Of a stretch of 64,000 bases of DNA, positions 1 through 12,300 are shown one piece after another; position 1 is the stretch's first letter; each line of letters begins with the position of its first letter. The position numbers and the translations under genes are program-made. The stretch comes from Leishmania mexicana MHOM/GT/2001/U1103 (lineage: Eukaryota; Euglenozoa; Kinetoplastea; Trypanosomatida; Trypanosomatidae). The notes under the pieces are model-generated. The model worked only from the letters and a program-made list of their open reading frames with translations, ran no database searches and was not told the DNA's origin. Where the stretch lies: positions 1-64,000 of the forward strand of contig NC_018314.1 of NCBI RefSeq assembly GCF_000234665.1, in the 5' to 3' direction.

Positions 1-1399
1 CGTCCATCTTCAGCACCATGCGCCAGCGGATGTTCAGGAAGCCAACATCGACGATGCTGACGGCGATGACACCGCCAGTGATGCAGTGAGTGGACGAGAC
101 AGGAATGCCGTAGCCGGAGGCAAACGACACAACGAGCGCGGCCGCCAGCTCCGCAGAGAAGCCGCGGCTCGGCGTGATGACAGTCAGATCCTCACCCATC
201 AGACGCATCAGCCGGATACCGAAGGTGGAAAGACCCAAAACAAGGCCGGCACCACCGAGGCACAGCACCCAGATCGGAACAGAGGAGCTCTTCTCCACAC
301 CGCCCGTCTGGTACACCTGGTAGATGGCGGCAAGCGGGCCGACGGCGTTACTCACGTCGCTCGCACCGTGGGCAAAGGAGGCGCAGATGGCGGTGAACAC
401 CTGCAGGTAGCGAAACACGCGCTCGGCACGCCATTCGTACTGCTGGACCTGAAGGCCGCTGGAGCCAGTCACCTGGCGCTCCTCCGATTGCTCTGAGTCG
501 GAGGCCTCCGATTGGCTGACAACGTCGCCAGTGACCTCACGAGCCTTGCGCATGTCATCGTCGTTGAGCGGCTCACGCTGAGTCGATCCCTCCGTCGTGC
601 TCGGACGCTCGTCAGACGCAGCAAGGACATGCGCCTCGTCACGAGCAACCAAGCGCTTCAGAAGGGGAATGAAGGCACACGAGAGCACGCCAGCGCCGGC
701 GCCAATGCACGCAGCCACCCAGGCAGCTTTGCCCACCGACCACTGGAGGCGCTTCGACGCACCCTTGAAGAGCACAAAGAAAGACTCCAGGAAGAAGGCA
801 ACGGCCACAACAATGGGCAGGGTATACATCGCGCGCTTCACACAGTTCTTAGGGCGAAGCACCAGGAAGCGAACCAGACTGTAGATGATAGCCGATACAG
901 CGCCGGTGAGCGCAGGCGAGATGAACCAGGAGGCGACAATCGGGGCCACACCGCTGAAGAACGGGAAGTCGTCCTTCCTCTTCGCCCAGCTCACCGCACC
1001 ACCGCCGCCGTAGACCAGCGCGAAGCCGATCACGCCACCGCAGATGCTGTGGGTCGACGACACGGGAAGACGCAGCCACGTGGCAATCGCCAGCCAGCAG
1101 AAGGCGGCACCACAGGCGCAAAGCATACCGTACATGAAGACATATGGCTGCTTCGCGAAATCCTTGGGGTCGGCAACCCCACTGGAGATGGTCGACGTCA
1201 CCTCACCACCGAGCGCCACCGCGCCACCAAATTCGCAAACAGAGGCTACGATGACAATCTGCGTGAGGGTGAGAATGCGCGCGCCATACGTGGTACCAAA
1301 GGCGTTGGCCAAATCGTTCATGCCCACACCGGCGCCGGTGAGGAACGAAACGAAGCCGCCCACGATGACGATCCACAAATAGGGGTTGACATTCGCCAT
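1..1399 (-). CDS. PHO4-family inorganic phosphate permease (5' part, cut by left edge)
   Basis: The open frame begins at the ATG whose complement is at 1399-1397 and stays open to the window edge, giving 466 visible residues. It is an integral membrane phosphate transporter of the PHO4/Pho89/PiT family (usually cation-coupled). Both halves of the characteristic internal duplication are visible. The N-terminal copy reads GVGMNDLANAFGTTYGARIL near residues 24-43. The second copy reads HGASDVSNAVGPLAAIYQ nearer the visible end. Both match the family signature GANDVANAxGP. Hydrophobic segments surround each copy, and a hydrophilic loop rich in Ser, Glu and Asp separates them, as in Pho89. It is the first gene of the leftward transcription unit. 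The start is the first ATG after the strand-switch region and gives the expected short N-terminus before the first membrane segment. Only the C-terminal end is missing. Confidence 0.93.
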   Translation of the reverse strand, partial: MANVNPYLWIVIVGGFVSFLTGAGVGMNDLANAFGTTYGARILTLTQIVIVASVCEFGGAVALGGEVTSTISSGVADPKDFAKQPYVFMYGMLCACGAAFCWLAIATWLRLPVSSTHSICGGVIGFALVYGGGGAVSWAKRKDDFPFFSGVAPIVASWFISPALTGAVSAIIYSLVRFLVLRPKNCVKRAMYTLPIVVAVAFFLESFFVLFKGASKRLQWSVGKAAWVAACIGAGAGVLSCAFIPLLKRLVARDEAHVLAASDERPSTTEGSTQREPLNDDDMRKAREVTGDVVSQSEASDSEQSEERQVTGSSGLQVQQYEWRAERVFRYLQVFTAICASFAHGASDVSNAVGPLAAIYQVYQTGGVEKSSSVPIWVLCLGGAGLVLGLSTFGIRLMRLMGEDLTVITPSRGFSAELAAALVVSFASGYGIPVSSTHCITGGVIAVSIVDVGFLNIRWRMVLKMD

Positions 1400-2334
1400 T
1401 TTATCCTATTTTGTGGACAAGAAGTGTGAAATGAACAGATGAGTCAGGTGGTAGATAACGAAGAAAACCTCGGAAAAAAAAGCTTATAGTAATGCTGCCA
1501 AGTGGAAAGGAAAAGCCAAAGCGAGTTACGGTAGCTAACTGGCTCGAAATAGATAGGTCAAATGTGGCAGTAGCGTGTCGGGGAACTCCACAGAGGCACG
1601 AAAAAAAGAGACGATGAGCAGTAGAGGTATGGATAGTGACGTGAAGCGGAAGAGTGCGCTACGCAGAGTGCGTCTTGGGTGATTGCTTGTGCCGCGAGGA
1701 GAGCGGCAAGCGTGGTATGACTGCGCCTCAGGGAGCACGTGCACTCCAAGACGCTCTAAAAGAGGGTCGTCCGTTTTTACTCCCGTTCCTTGTGCGATAG
1801 GGAAAGAATGAAATGTCGTGCACTTTTTGCACAAACTGGAGCACACTGGAGAGACTGGCCATGATAATCGCCGAAACTAGTGCCGTGTTGGGATGGAAAA
1901 AAAAATTGGTGCGGGCAGGCTTGAGACAAGGAGAAAAAATACCTCATGTTTCAAAAGCGGGGAGAGAGATACGTATGCTTTCCGCACCAGCACCGAACAG
2001 GCTGATGCTCTAGGCAGGCTATTAGAAAGTGCCAACCAGGTTATTTAGGTGAGATCAGAGAAAAAGGACGCGGGAGAATTTGTGCTTCGTTGGTAGGCAA
2101 CGATGTTTTACATATTCCGACGGAAGCCTGGGAAAAGAAAAGAGAGTTGCCCAGCAAGGCTGTTTCTCATGACAGTAAAGAAGGTGAGGAACGCGACGGG
2201 TTGAAGAAGCAGGAAAAAGTGCAGCCTACGATACGTGAGCTGAGTTCAAAGGGCCGCGGTAGGAAAAAGCGTTTGCTGAGACAGTAGAAGCAGTCAGGGC
2301 TCATGATGTCCAGTTTGACGGCTTGCTTGATAAC

Positions 2335-2679
2335 CTAAGCCGCGACGTGGTCCTTGCCGTGTTCTCGCAGCAGGTGGCAGGTCTTACAGACGCCGATTTC
2401 GAACTCATCAGGCACAGTGAATCCCACCTCCACGGCGTGCGACGCCGCTCTCCCACCCAGCTCGCGAGCACGTTTGACATCCTCTGTGTCGCAGTTCGGG
2501 TTACAGTGTGTGTGTGTGTGTAGCCGTTGCCCATGCGCGCTCAGATAAGGTATGGCTGGTAAGTCTTCGCGAAGTGTGCCTCTGCTTTGCTCACGGACTG
2601 CAGCCGTTTGGAAAAAGAGCACATGCACGTCGGTCGCGATCATGCGTTGTACTGTATTGTTCTTGGAGCAGTGCATCAT
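2335..2679 (-). other. Coding-like island, possible small or remnant minus-strand ORF
   Basis: A 114-codon ATG-started frame on the minus strand ends with a TAG at 2337-2335. Its last ~55 codons (roughly 2338-2508) are GC-rich and read like ordinary protein, including HAVEVGFTVPDEFEIGV and the end CKTCHLLREHGKDHVAA. The upstream half overlaps a (GT)n tract and looks like non-coding sequence. It points the same way as the permease, so it could be the tail of a decayed gene or a short real gene. The + strand of the same island is also open for 66 codons, which weakens the case. I recognise no family. Two Cys pairs (CNPNC and CKTC) are visible. Confidence 0.22.
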
Positions 2680-4796
2680 GGCAAAGAGGCAGATGCGCTG
2701 TGCGTCTCACACGGAGTTCGCCTTCTTTCTGCATCTCAGAGAACGCATGCTGTACATCATTCTTCCTCATCCTTGTGCTGGGTCAGTCCCAACCGCGTAG
2801 ACCGCAAAAAAGAAAACTGCCATCTTCCGGTGCCCCTGTTTAATGGCGTGATCGTTGCATATTCACAATGTTATGCAGTGCATAAGCCCTTATGGCATCG
2901 TAGAAAACGTGGTTGAGTACCACCGGCAAAAGGAAGATTTTCAATCGAAAAAAAGGTCGAGATATGGGCAAAAAAAGAGAATATCTTGGGGAGAGAAGAA
3001 GCGTGTGAAAGTAAGATGCGTTAACTCGTTTGACAGCTTCAGTGACTTACTTGCTCAGTCCAAATTCTAAAACGAATCCCTGGGCTGACCTTCTTCAAAG
3101 TTTGCAGCTCTTAAACCCTGCTGTATTTCGAAAACAATACGCGGCTCGTCAGCCAAAGCACAAGAAAAAAATGGTGTCAGAACAGGAGCGTCAAGCATTT
3201 CAGAGCATGTCATTAACACTCACTTACTGCATGGTTTTCTATCGAGCAGGCAAAGTATGCCGATATTGCACCTCTCAGACAGAGCTCCGTATTCCAATAG
3301 CATACGTTGTGGTAATACAAGATGTTCTATTTTCAAGTAATCATCAGCTAGCACCACTTACAAAAAAGTGGAGACAACCTCCTACCTCCCATTGCTCAGA
3401 GACTCTTGTGGCAGAAACTCAAGGGTGTGTGTAGGTGGCAGGAAAATACGCGAAAGATTGAATTATTTTGAATCTCAATTGGAAGAAGGGTGATGATAGC
3501 ATGAAAAACGGAGAAACGCATCATTGGAAGATTGGATCCTTTCTTTTTGCGCACCAATCTTCTTCATTCTCTTTCTGATCAATTGGCGATCTTATCGCTT
3601 TTTCGAAAGTTTTCAAGAGAAGGAAAGGTAGAAAGAACACCAGTTGCTGTTTTTGTCACCTTTAAAGTGGGCTCTTTCAATGAAAACCTCTACCACGATG
3701 CAGTTTCACAGAAAACCGTATCGATTTCGTTTACAGAGGCTAGGAAAATGGGCAAAAACAGGTGTTAATAAAAGAGAAACGCCGGGTCGCTAGATTGGCC
3801 GTTTCATAGGGAATAAATCGTCGAGAAGAAGCGAGTGACATCTGCAAGATCGTTGCAGATCGCAGAATAAACACTACACCAGAGTTTGTGGTGGAAGCAA
3901 GAGCTGCCCCGCTGACTTCGCAATTAAAACTTTCTCTACCTATTCCGTCAGACGTCCGTGACTGAGCAAATGAAGGCAAGGTGGCACATTCCTACCCTCG
4001 TAGACCTATACTAGATGAACAGCTCATGTTTTTTCATCGGTACGAGAAGACACAGCCCTATAATCAAAGAAAGACGTGTAGATCCTTTTCATTTTGTGTT
4101 TGCGCCACTTCTACTAGGAGGCCTACACATAATTAGCGCTTTTCCTCTGTTGTTCGCGCTATCTCGTACCAATGGAAAAAAAAACCGGCACTTCGGAGGG
4201 TAGATAAGGTTCAAATCAAATGCAGTTCGCCTCTGTGCACTTGGCTTTTCCTTCAATGCTGCTCCTCTTTCTTTCACATCAACCGTGTGGGTTCGTACCC
4301 TGACAAAAGGGAAAAGGGAGAAGAAGACGAGAGCGCGAGTGCACACAATCTGAGTGCCTTTCTTGGTGTCCTCACACCAATGAAAAGGCACGTGGAAAAG
4401 GCCACCTATTCCCTTTCGCAGCAGAGGCTCACATCATACCTGTGTTTCGAATCAAATCTGACAACAGCTACAGCATCCGCTGAATAGCCCCTCTCCATAG
4501 CTGAGAACCCAGCGAAAGCAGATGAAACTGGAAAAAAATGTAAAGGGTGAGCGGCGCAAGCAAAAAAAAAAACACACAATGCCCTCAAAAGAAGAAGATA
4601 CCAGCACTAAAAACGAGTTCGGGGGCTCCAGTGCAGGGGAGAGGGTCTCTCTCTTGTGTTGAATGTTTTCTGATGTTGTCTGCTTAGTTAAAGGCAATAT
4701 CTCCACTTTTGTTGTCAGGGTACTAATGCCACTTAAAAGAATTTTGGTGGTTAATATATGCGTTTTCTTCTCGCTTTGCTCATGCTCGTTCTGACG

Positions 4797-4900
4797 CGAT
4801 GACGGGGTCACCCCACCACGGCATCAGCACCCAGTAGCCACTCTGTGGTGAAGCCAGTCAGCCCCTATCCCTGCCAATGACAGGCTCACGGGCCTACGTA
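4797..4900 (+). repeat. SIDER2-like retroposon fragment (5' signature only)
   Basis: The stretch containing CCAGTAGCCACTCTGTGG and AAGCCAGTCAGCCCC matches the start of the longer elements at 22150 and 58845. It is followed by a shortened version of the same downstream block (a GACAGG-G/C-TCA motif). The rest of the element is absent. SIDER2 elements are short degenerate retroposons of Leishmania descended from ingi/DIRE-type elements. The assignment rests on similarity to the two longer copies in this window plus remembered features of the family. Confidence 0.5.
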
Positions 4901-7900
4901 ATGTGAAAGTGAGAGGAGTTTGTTGCTTGTGGTAAGCGGTGAAAGGAGAAAAGGGGAAATTTCTTCATTTATCGTGGGCTTCACGGGTGCAACCTGGTCA
5001 CCGTGTGAAGTTTACGTTGAGTAAGGTTGCCTAGCTCGACAGACGACGGCGTGTACGATCGGATGTTGGTTTGATCCTTACAAGTTTTACGCAATAGTTG
5101 ACTACACAAAAAAAAGAGGCTACAGCAGCCGCATGCCAATCGAATCCTGTAAATCTTGTTTTGCCGCGGAAGCCCCTGCACTCGGGTCAGAACACAGTAT
5201 TCATAGAACCTCACAAGCGCCTTGAGGTAATCTTGATTTCTTTACGTGCCTGTGGCATCGAATATAATTCTGCTTTCAAGATGTACACGTGATACATCTC
5301 TTCAATAAGCCTCATTTCTCTTGCGGTAGTCAAATTAGTGTTGAAGGGGTATGGGTACGCCAATAAAAACAATAAAGCAAGCACTAAAACGACACGAAGG
5401 TTCAAGTGGGTGATGATTTCCTATTGCCGTCATATGCAGCGAAACTCACTGTGACAGAGTCAAGTAAGCAAGACAATTCCACTGGAAACAGAAGGATCAA
5501 CCGTAAGCACATCATCGAGGCTTTTGTCCTTTGTGTCTTGAGGCCGCAGGGAGTGCAGAAATGGTGCCTTTGAAATGCACCCTACCCCACTTAAACGAAC
5601 AAGCACAAACGAAATTGGAAAAAAAAAGAAGGTTCTACGGACTAGAGCACATTTACTAGGAACGCCGAGCGCTGATACTGTTCGTAGCGCCTAGCCAGGA
5701 CTCTCACAGTACCGACTTCGCTTCTTTCCAAGGAGTTGCAAGCACACATTGAGACTGGGGCGGCAGGGAAAAGCAGAAGGGTTGCAAGTAAGAAGTGCGA
5801 TTTGTTCGGGGTTGGGGGCGCGCGATGCTAAGCGCAGAGGGGCTCGCCTTGCTTCTCGGCAAACTGCACGGCGTGAGCTGCGCAGTTCCATAACGCACCA
5901 TATTTAAGCTGGCATGTGTTGATCAGAGAGGTCGTGCAAGTCCTTTGGGCTCTGGAGTGAACGCAGCTGACGCGTCAGAGTCACTTGCCCTGTTGAGGTG
6001 GGCGAGAAGAATTCTCGTCGTCTGTGTCTATCTTGCGCGCACCTGAGCTGAAGGAAAACAAAGAGAGGACCGGGGGCGGTTGGAGGTGCTGGTGATGCCT
6101 TTGGTAAACTGATCTCCGCTCGACCGTTGTCGCATTGGACGACGGAGTTGTGCTTGCCACGTCCCACTGCTCAGACACACAAAGTCCGTCGCGTTGGCTA
6201 AGTTGCAGTCCTCTTGAATTCATTACTGAGTAGTTTGCCCCCCCCCCCTCATTGCACACAAATGCTGTGGTATAGAAGATGGCTACCTGCTCTCCAGCGA
6301 GAGGTACCGAGGTATGCATGTAGTCAGCGAAGCATGCCAACACGCGCGAGTGTTACGGCATGCGCTAAAAAGCAGTTTCGAGAGCAACGGGTGTTTCACG
6401 ACTATTCTTCTGGTTTGTTTGCTCCTTATGGAATGTGCTTGAGTGTCGCTGAGTCAATAAATGGAGCTTTTTCGTGCTGTGCCGGCGAATCAGGTCATCC
6501 GGGGGTGAAAGCCTGATAGCTGCACCTCCGTTCCCCTGGTTGATACCGCCAGTTGGCGAGTCTGTGGTGCGTGCAAGTGTCGAGGCTGGGGCTGCAGTCT
6601 GCAAATATGATATTCGCAGCGCCTCTCACGTCTATGTGTCTGTAATCCCGTTGGCTGGTTATGTCCTTGGATGAAGAGTATATGCTGTTCTAGGTACAGG
6701 TTATCTCTGACGGCCTTAGCTAGAATAGTATCTGAACCTGTTTTTTTTATTTTGATTACACTAATGCTACTGCTTTCACTGTGTGGCATCGCTTTTTTTC
6801 CGGCTTTCTGTGGAAGCAGAGGGTTCGTGTACTGCTTGGAGCCATTGCCTTTCTTTCTATAAGAGGGTGCGACTAGCTACGGTTCACTAGCCAGCAAGAC
6901 TTTTGCGGTTGCTGTCATTCTGTAGCTGAATTCAATCATCCACTTTTCTTCTTGACTAGCTGGTCTCCCTAAAGACTAGTAAAAGCATGTACAGCCTGTA
7001 AGGAACTCCTGTTTTCAGGACATTCGCAACCCTGTCATGACGCTCGTGTCACCGCGCTTTGACTCCCCGAAAGTGCCGGCTTGACGGAGTGTGTGTAACA
7101 GAATAATTCATCTTCAAATGAAATTGATAGCTTTTTTTTTCTCCGTCAGCTTATCTCTTCAGTAATGAAGCAGTTAAACTGCTGTTTACGCTCATCCTTG
7201 AGAGAGGTCTGAAGTCTATACGGTGAGATCGTGTTATCCTCATTGCTGCGATGCTTTTCCGCTCGCGGTATCAAAGAGGCTTCCATGAATCTCTTGTTCT
7301 ACACTCTGTAACGCCAGTTGTTAACTACGCTTCCCAATGCGACGCTATCATCGAGTTGCCATGACTACAATCACTCAGCAAAGAGGTGCTTCTTTTCATA
7401 CGTTTGCCTTCTGCGCGGTATAAGCTTTTGGTGTTTTTGGTGACCCAACCCAAGAGTCGTGGGTACACGCAGGAGGCATTGTGTGATGGAGCCGTTTCGT
7501 TCATTGGTCGCGCAGAGCACCGTACTGGATGCTGTGTGTGCATTTAGGCGGGATTTTGTTCTTTCTGCGACTCATGCACTGGCTGTGGTAGGACTGTGCT
7601 TGTATATTTTGAAGCGGTAGTGTTTGCTTGAACAGATAACGCTGCTACCAACCCGGATTTGTGCGGAACCGACAAAGGAGAAGCGCCGCCTCGAGCATCG
7701 AGGTACGTAACTTGTATCGGGGCAGGTGTACACAAAAGCTCCATTTTCTCCTGCTCTATTTCATGTGGAGAATTTTCCGGTTCAAGTGGTATGTTCTTTT
7801 CTGTTAGAGCAGTTCGTAAGCTTGTAATGCGGAGAACCAGTAGGCCGCGAGAAGGTAGAGTGTCTGTAGCAAGGTAGTTTTTGCGATATCCGTCATGCTA

Positions 7901-9308
7901 TGGGAAGGTGTGCAAGAACGCTGTTCTGGCGGGCAACGTGTCTGCTTTCGATCATGTGTTTCTCGCATCACAGTTCTAGATGCTTTGTTCAATATGTCGT
8001 CAACTCTCGGGCACTGCGTTACCTGTGCTTTCTGTTTCTGTTTATTACGGAGCAAAATGTATGTTTTGAAAGTCTAATTTGTGCTGTTTTGAGATCTCTG
8101 ATGCAGGTAGGCCTCATGATCTCGTACGTGCGTTTGCCAAGGTTATGTTTCCCTCACTCGGTGCTCAGAAATCCTGTAGTCAAACAAACTTTGTCGTGTG
8201 CCGTTGTGTCGACAACTTTCTCGTTCCGCTGACGCCGGTTTTGTTTGTACTGTAAACCGTTATCATGCGGCTCATGGTTGTGACCTAGCTCCTACTCTTC
8301 TAGATGGGTTCTGAAGTTCTTTTTCTGCGAGCAACGGTCGCTGCCACAGGAAATTCGTGGTTTCTTCGATGCAGTATTGGTCTGCTACTCTGCACTGGAT
8401 GACTTTTTTGTGGTATTTGTGTGTATCTATCGCTGAGGGGGTGATAATCAGTTTTCCTGCTTTCGATCGTCATGTGATGCGCTTGTACTGAAGATACTAT
8501 CTGATTCACTTTCAGTGGCAATGCCTACTTCTCGGAGGTGTTTTCTTTCTTACCACCACATCAATGTCACGAAAACTTTCTCTAGCTCTGGATGATGCTG
8601 AAAGCTGTTAGCTATTGCTTCGCCAGACACTTCTGAAACTTTTCTTGCCGCAGTACAGGATTGAATCGGGCTCCATGCTTTCACTAATACGATAAGGGAA
8701 GGCCTTATATCTCTCCCTTGCTATTCTTATTGTCTCTGCTCAGGGAAAGACTAGCTACGTTTTTGTCCTTCGGTGCGCAGGACTATCCACTACCTGAGTA
8801 CACAAGTTTCCAGACCATTTCAGCCTCGCTGTCAGCCGAGAGGTAAGGGTGATTGCGTGGCTTTGCTCATAGCGATTGGAGAGGATGCAGGCGCATAAAG
8901 AAAAAAGAGCAACGAAACAATAGCATAGAAAGCGGCAGAGCGTCCTGTTGACGGTGAAATAACACACGCGCCGCATATATAAAAGACGCATTTTTGTTCA
9001 CCCCGTGTGTGCTCAACGAACGTCGTCTTTCGGGCTGGATTTGAGGCATCTGCATTTCGTGGATACCTGTACGACTTTCTCACTCCATTTCGAAATGAGC
9101 AAATGTTGGTGATTCATTGCGTTGGCACTGACTCCTTTGTCTCTCAACTCACCTATCATGGCCATTGTTGCCAGTTCACTGGAGAAAAAAGGCAGGGAAA
9201 CTGAGCTTGTTTCATCTAGCTTGCAAAAGAGCAAATGGTGAAGAATACTAGGGAGTGGATTATTTTTGCGCTATAGTTTTTTTACATATCATCCTTGCAA
9301 GTAGAGCT

Positions 9309-12300
9309 ATGAACTTTCTCACCGGGATATATAGCGACTCCTCTTACCGTTTTTACTGGGATACAAACCCTCGGTTTTGTGTAGGTGCCGTATCCTCACA
9401 TGTCGAAGATGCTGAAAAAGTGTCGCAGGTGCTGCAGCAAGTATCGCCGCGCATGACCATTGTTTGTACGGACAAGATCGGCTTAGATACATCAAGAAAA
9501 GCAGCTTCATCGAGCGAGGCATCTCAGCTTCTGCGAAGCAAATGGTGCTTGAAACACCAAAAGTCAGTTTTTAGCTGCATCGTCTTGGTTTGCTTTCTTG
9601 ATCGCCTCGGCGCCAATGTGACAGCTGCAAAGTTAAGTGAGGAGCTGCTACTGTGTCTCGGAGCTTCGCTCGAGTCCATGTGCTGCGACGTTGTGTTTGC
9701 TCCGGTCGCGGAGTCGACTGCCGACAGCAAGGAGGAGCTCAGGAGTAACATTGAAAAGAACTTGAGATCTCTACTAGGAAGCCGCCTTGCTGGATCGGCG
9801 CTACAAACGATTGAAAACGGTGTGTGGAGGGGTATTGCTGCCCTGCAGAGCCTTGTATTTGACAGCACGGTTGCTTATCACAAGGGAGAGGTGCGGCGAC
9901 TCCGTGACCGCAAAGAGATGCTCAATGACGACAGCGATCAGCAGCTCGTTCTACCGGGGCTCCATTTCAAAATTGGCTGGCATTACTTGGTACTTCACAA
10001 CTTTTCAAGCGCAAGGCAGCAGATGTTGTCGGGTCTACACAAGATTAAGACTCTGTTTCCCCTTTTCCCCTCCTTTGAGGCTCGCTTATGTGGATCTGTT
10101 TTTCTGTGGCACTTTTTGTTTTGTGTTTCTGTGAGTAAAGGTCATCTCAGCAGTTCTTCGGAGGTGTACGAAGAAATACGGTGCTTTGTGGAGTGGATAG
10201 GGACGGCTTACGGTGGTAGCGTCAAAGATGAGTGTCAGACGGTTGTCTTAGTTCTCACAAAAGTCATGGAGGCGGAGTGGCTCGAGTACCTTGCCCGGAA
10301 AACAGAAAATCTGGAGGCGCGACAGTGTTGTGATTACCTTGTGGCGGCTGCGCAAGCGTTACAGGATTGCGATGCATTTCTGCCTTCTCGTAAAGAAGAC
10401 GTGGCCATCGAGGCGCCGCCACACATTGGAGAGGAGGAGCTGCTGGGCAACCACGCGCCTGCGTTGTGGAGGTCCTTCGATAAAAGCGCTCTTCGTGGTC
10501 GGATCACTCGGCTTCTGGCAGAAGCAAAGGCAGTGAGCTCGTGTCGCGAGACGGAGGTTGAGTATCTTGCGTTTCTCGCCGGCAACGAGTTAATTGACGG
10601 TGTCCCTGATACCGAGGCGATCGATTGCATGCTGGCGAAGGCGAGCAGCACGATCATCTCCCGGTTAGCTGAAATGGCGTGGGGCAATGCCAGTCCGTGG
10701 AGTGCTCTGTCCCCGCGCTTGACTGCTGCCCTCCTGCTGCATGGCTGCGTTGACGCGCTGGGCCACGCGGACCAGGAAAGGTACCATCGGCGTATGCAGG
10801 AGTTGGAGGGGTGTCTCGACAATGACGTCGTCCTGGAGTACCCGAAAGGAAGACTGCAGGCTCCCTTCACTGCTGTGGCATACTTCGACGAGGAGGGCGC
10901 CAAGGTAGTTGGGGACTCTGCACGAGTGGTTATCACTCTCTATTCGACCTCTGCAGTGTGCATCAACGTCGACGTGCGCATGCTCACCCTCTCTTCCGCG
11001 ACGGTGGCTGGAGCCACAGAGACTCAAGTGCCATTTAGCCCGGCTCGGTGCTTTAAACTGTCTGCCTCGTGTTCACAAGAGCTTGCCGTCGACGTGCCGC
11101 TCTCACACAGTGGAGAGTTTGTTTGTACCAGCTTGACGGCCGACGTCCACGTTGGCGGGATTTGTGCCACCACGCTGTGGCACTTCGCCGTCGGGTCCTC
11201 CAGTGTGGCGGGTAGGTCCGCAACCGGCACGCGCGCGGCGTTCTCTGCGAAAATATCTCGGCAGGTGCTGCAGGTGTCGAATCCACCGACGATTTTCAGG
11301 GTGGAGTGCCCCTCTCTCCTTGAGGCTGTCGAGGGAGAGTGCGCTGAGTGCGACATCGTCATTTCGTGTGCTTTGCTCGGGGTGCGGAATGGCTACATGA
11401 CCCTTCCACGCGAGCCGAAGCTGTTCCGGGCCGTATGTTGGACCAGCGCGAACGAGCAACTCCCTGTCACGGAGACCGGCGGCCAGGTGCGCTATGCGGT
11501 ACCGGACCTAGCAGCGGATGAGTCTGTGCGTCTCCTTGTGAGTATTGCCTGCGTTCACAGCGCCGAGTTTCGCCTCCCCATCGTCTTTGAATACTCCACA
11601 GATCGCTACGGCGGCGTCAGTTGCTGCCGAACGCTACACATATCGGTTGACCCACCTTTCAACGCTGAGCACTCAATGATTGGTGGAAGCCTCTGGGGTG
11701 ACGCGGTGGCGGCAATGTCTGTCCCGTCGACGAGTTCGTCGTACGCACAGTACGACAAGAGCGTGCTGGTGAAGGCCGCCAACATCTTCAGCTCACCGCT
11801 GGCCACCAACTGGAAGGACGACTGCTCCCTCTATTTTTTCACGAAGGAGGCGACAGCGAAGGAGTTTGTGTTTCAGCTGGGTGACACCGTGACGCTAAGC
11901 AGCACGTTTCGGTGCACCGCGAAGCGGGGCATCACAGTCCTCCACGCTGACGTCGTCGCCGGCGATGACGTTGACGTGTTGTCGTTCTGCTGCGGCGAGG
12001 AGGGCTTGTTTCTCGAGGAGGGTGAGTGCGTCACAATGGTGACGCGCTTTCAAGCCAATCGCCTTGGACGGTTTAACCCAGGCTTCATACGCGTCTTTTT
12101 CGCTCCCCAGCGCACAGCGACGCGCCTGTATTCTGACGTGTGCATTCCAACCGTCTACATTGAGGACTTGGGGGTACGGGTGTCCGCAAAGTATCCGCTG
12201 GTTACACCGTACGGGTCACCTCTTGAGTTGGACATCTCCATTTACAACGCGGCCCGCGTTCCGTTCATTGGTGAGCTGTTACTGGACCCACAGTCAGATG

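Larger units (their letters stand above)
1400..9308. promoter_or_regulatory. Divergent strand-switch region, probable bidirectional transcription start zone
   Basis: This 7.9 kb stretch separates the leftward permease from the rightward gene array and holds no convincing gene. A-tracts are more frequent on the + strand in the left part (1897-1905, 4562-4572, 5108-5115, 5619-5627). T-tracts are more frequent on the right (7132-7140, the T-rich stretch near 6742). This is what leftward and rightward pre-mRNAs would each need for pyrimidine tracts. A GC-richer core lies at about 5680-6250 and ends in an eleven-C run at 6238-6248. In trypanosomatids, divergent strand-switch regions are where RNA polymerase II usually starts in both directions, without TATA-type promoters. 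That role here is inferred from layout. No tRNA or other pol III gene was recognised in it. Confidence 0.75.

Noticed and set aside
4285..4300. GGGTTCGTACCC resembling a tRNA T-arm / B box
   Set aside because: No acceptor stem, A box or anticodon arm can be laid out upstream at the right spacing, and the conserved A after TTCG is T.
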